Assembly (NCBI GenBank): GCA_903897985.1
Contig: CAIUDS010000506.1
Coordinates: 1-5,865, forward strand
DNA length: 5,865 nucleotides
Origin: an uncultured delta proteobacterium
GTDB lineage: Bacteria; RBG-13-61-14; DRUE01
Direction of reading: 5' to 3'
Shown here: in pieces, positions 4,861-5,865 of the stretch
How the letters are laid out: each line of letters opens with the position of its first letter
Position numbering within the stretch: the stretch's first letter is position 1
The notes under the pieces: generated by a model
The model's input: only the letters and a program-made list of their open reading frames with translations
Databases searched by the model: none
Told to the model about the DNA's origin: nothing
Translations under genes and position numbers: made by a program

Positions 4861-5865
4861 GTGAGTTTTGAAATCAAGGTGCCGGCCCGGATCAATATCC
4901 TGGGCAACCCCTCCGACGCCAACGAGGGCGCGCACCAGACCATCTCCGCCGCGGTCAACATCTGGGCTGGCGTGATCTGCCGCCCCGCCCCGGAGTGGAC
5001 CCTCTCCTCGCTCGTTTACCGGGGCGACCAGGACTTCCAGCTTTCCCATTCGCTCGCCCTGCCCCAGGCCAAGCTCCCGGCTTACGGCACCGAGTTCGAT
5101 CTCGCGCTCGCCGCCATCCGCACCCTGCTCGCGCACAGCCCCGAGTTCCGGGAAAAATTTCCCGGCCGGCCGCTCTCGCTCGGGTTCTGGTCCGAGGTGC
5201 CCCGCCAATCCGGGCTGGGCGGCTCGACCCTGATCGTGCTCAATACCCTGGCGGCCATGGTCCATTGGTTCGGCCTGGACCGCAAGCGCCACAACCCTTA
5301 CGTGCTGGCCGAGCTTACCCAGCGGGCCGAAGAGCAAGAGCTCGACATCACCTGCGGCTTCGCCGACCGCTACGTGCCCCTGTTCGGCGACATCGCCTAC
5401 CTCGATTACCGGGGCAAGCTCTTCCACCGGCCTTTCCAGGAAGAGCCTTACGTCACCTATGAAAAGCTCGGCCACCTGGTCGAGCCGCCGCCCCTGGTGG
5501 CGGTGTCCTCCGGCGTGCCTCACCACTCCGGCGATCTCCACCGCCCCATGCGCGCCCGCTACCTCGAGGAATATCGCCAATTTCAGGGCGACTACGACCG
5601 AGCGCCGTTCATGGTCAAAATCATGAAACAGATCGGCGACCTCGCCTGGCAAGGCAAGATCGCGCTGCTCGAAGGCGACCTGCCCCGCTTCGGCGAGCTG
5701 ATGAACGAAAACCACCGTCGGGTGGACGAAATGATGCACTACTGCGGCCACCCCGAGGGCGCCGGCGAGGCCAACAACCTCCTCATCCGGGCCGGCCGCG
5801 AAGCCGGGGCGCTGGGGGCCAAGCTCACCGGCGCCGGCGGCGGCGGCTCGGTGTTCATGCTGGTC
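4861..5865 (+). CDS. GHMP-superfamily sugar kinase, probably sugar or sugar-phosphate kinase (3' end cut by window edge)
   Basis: ATP-dependent small-molecule kinase of the galactokinase / homoserine kinase / mevalonate kinase superfamily. 335 codons are open to the window edge. All three signatures are visible: the N-terminal VPARINILGNPSDANEG (7-23), the ATP-binding VPRQSGLGGSTLIV (113-126), a variant of the usual GLGSS loop, and the C-terminal KLTGAGGGGSVFML (321-334). DITCGFADRYVPLFGDIAYLDY (162-183) matches the region that carries the catalytic Asp in galactokinase-like members, with D169 the likely base. The length and motif spacing resemble heptose-7-phosphate kinase (HddA) and related sugar kinases, but the substrate cannot be set from motifs alone. 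The start is GTG at 4861, with AGGGG 5 bases before it and a stop in frame at 4846-4848. Only the last few residues should be missing. It has its own promoter and a structured leader. Confidence 0.9.
   Translation, partial: MSFEIKVPARINILGNPSDANEGAHQTISAAVNIWAGVICRPAPEWTLSSLVYRGDQDFQLSHSLALPQAKLPAYGTEFDLALAAIRTLLAHSPEFREKFPGRPLSLGFWSEVPRQSGLGGSTLIVLNTLAAMVHWFGLDRKRHNPYVLAELTQRAEEQELDITCGFADRYVPLFGDIAYLDYRGKLFHRPFQEEPYVTYEKLGHLVEPPPLVAVSSGVPHHSGDLHRPMRARYLEEYRQFQGDYDRAPFMVKIMKQIGDLAWQGKIALLEGDLPRFGELMNENHRRVDEMMHYCGHPEGAGEANNLLIRAGREAGALGAKLTGAGGGGSVFMLV

Noticed and set aside
4738..5751. 337-codon open frame on the minus strand opposite the sugar kinase
   Set aside because: Antisense of the GHMP kinase, whose three signatures are clear. 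The shadow has His/Val/Glu/Gly-rich low-information sequence.

Overview
The window looks like a chromosomal segment from a moderately GC-rich Gram-negative bacterium. The evidence is a classical lipoprotein signal peptide, sigma70-like promoters, good Shine-Dalgarno sequences and GC-rich codons in most genes. Short TTCAAG/TTCAGG and TTCACT tandem repeats between genes are of a kind I associate with Deltaproteobacteria-like genomes, but this is a weak hint and I do not name a taxon. Five protein genes can be supported: four on the minus strand and one on the plus strand. Two of them run off the window edges.

Layout, right to left along the minus strand: a small orphan lipoprotein (4488-3967), hsdM (3667-2099), a NYN-domain putative ribonuclease (1916-1284), and hsdS (1229 to beyond base 1). 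hsdM and hsdS encode the modification and specificity subunits of a type I restriction-modification system. No hsdR is visible; it would have to lie beyond the left edge or elsewhere. On the plus strand, a GHMP-superfamily sugar kinase (4861 to beyond 5865) is transcribed away from the lipoprotein gene.

The most interesting part is the 182-base gap between hsdM and the NYN gene. It holds a strong sigma70-type promoter with an 8-bp-arm palindrome filling its spacer, which looks like a built-in repressor site. Immediately downstream is a near-textbook intrinsic terminator, whose U-tract ends one base before the AGGAGG ribosome-binding site of the NYN gene. Every transcript that reaches NYN-hsdS, whether from this promoter or from hsdM, must therefore pass a terminator. 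This suggests that the nuclease and the specificity subunit are controlled separately from the methylase.

The second target-recognition half of HsdS is conspicuously AT-rich compared with its conserved centre, consistent with domain exchange. The 372-base gap between the lipoprotein and kinase genes holds two diverging promoters, palindromes between them, a heptamer repeat in the lipoprotein leader and a structured kinase leader. The HsdM/HsdS assignments and the NYN and GHMP superfamily calls are firm from motifs. The biological role of the NYN protein, the substrate of the kinase and the lipoprotein's function are not known from this sequence.
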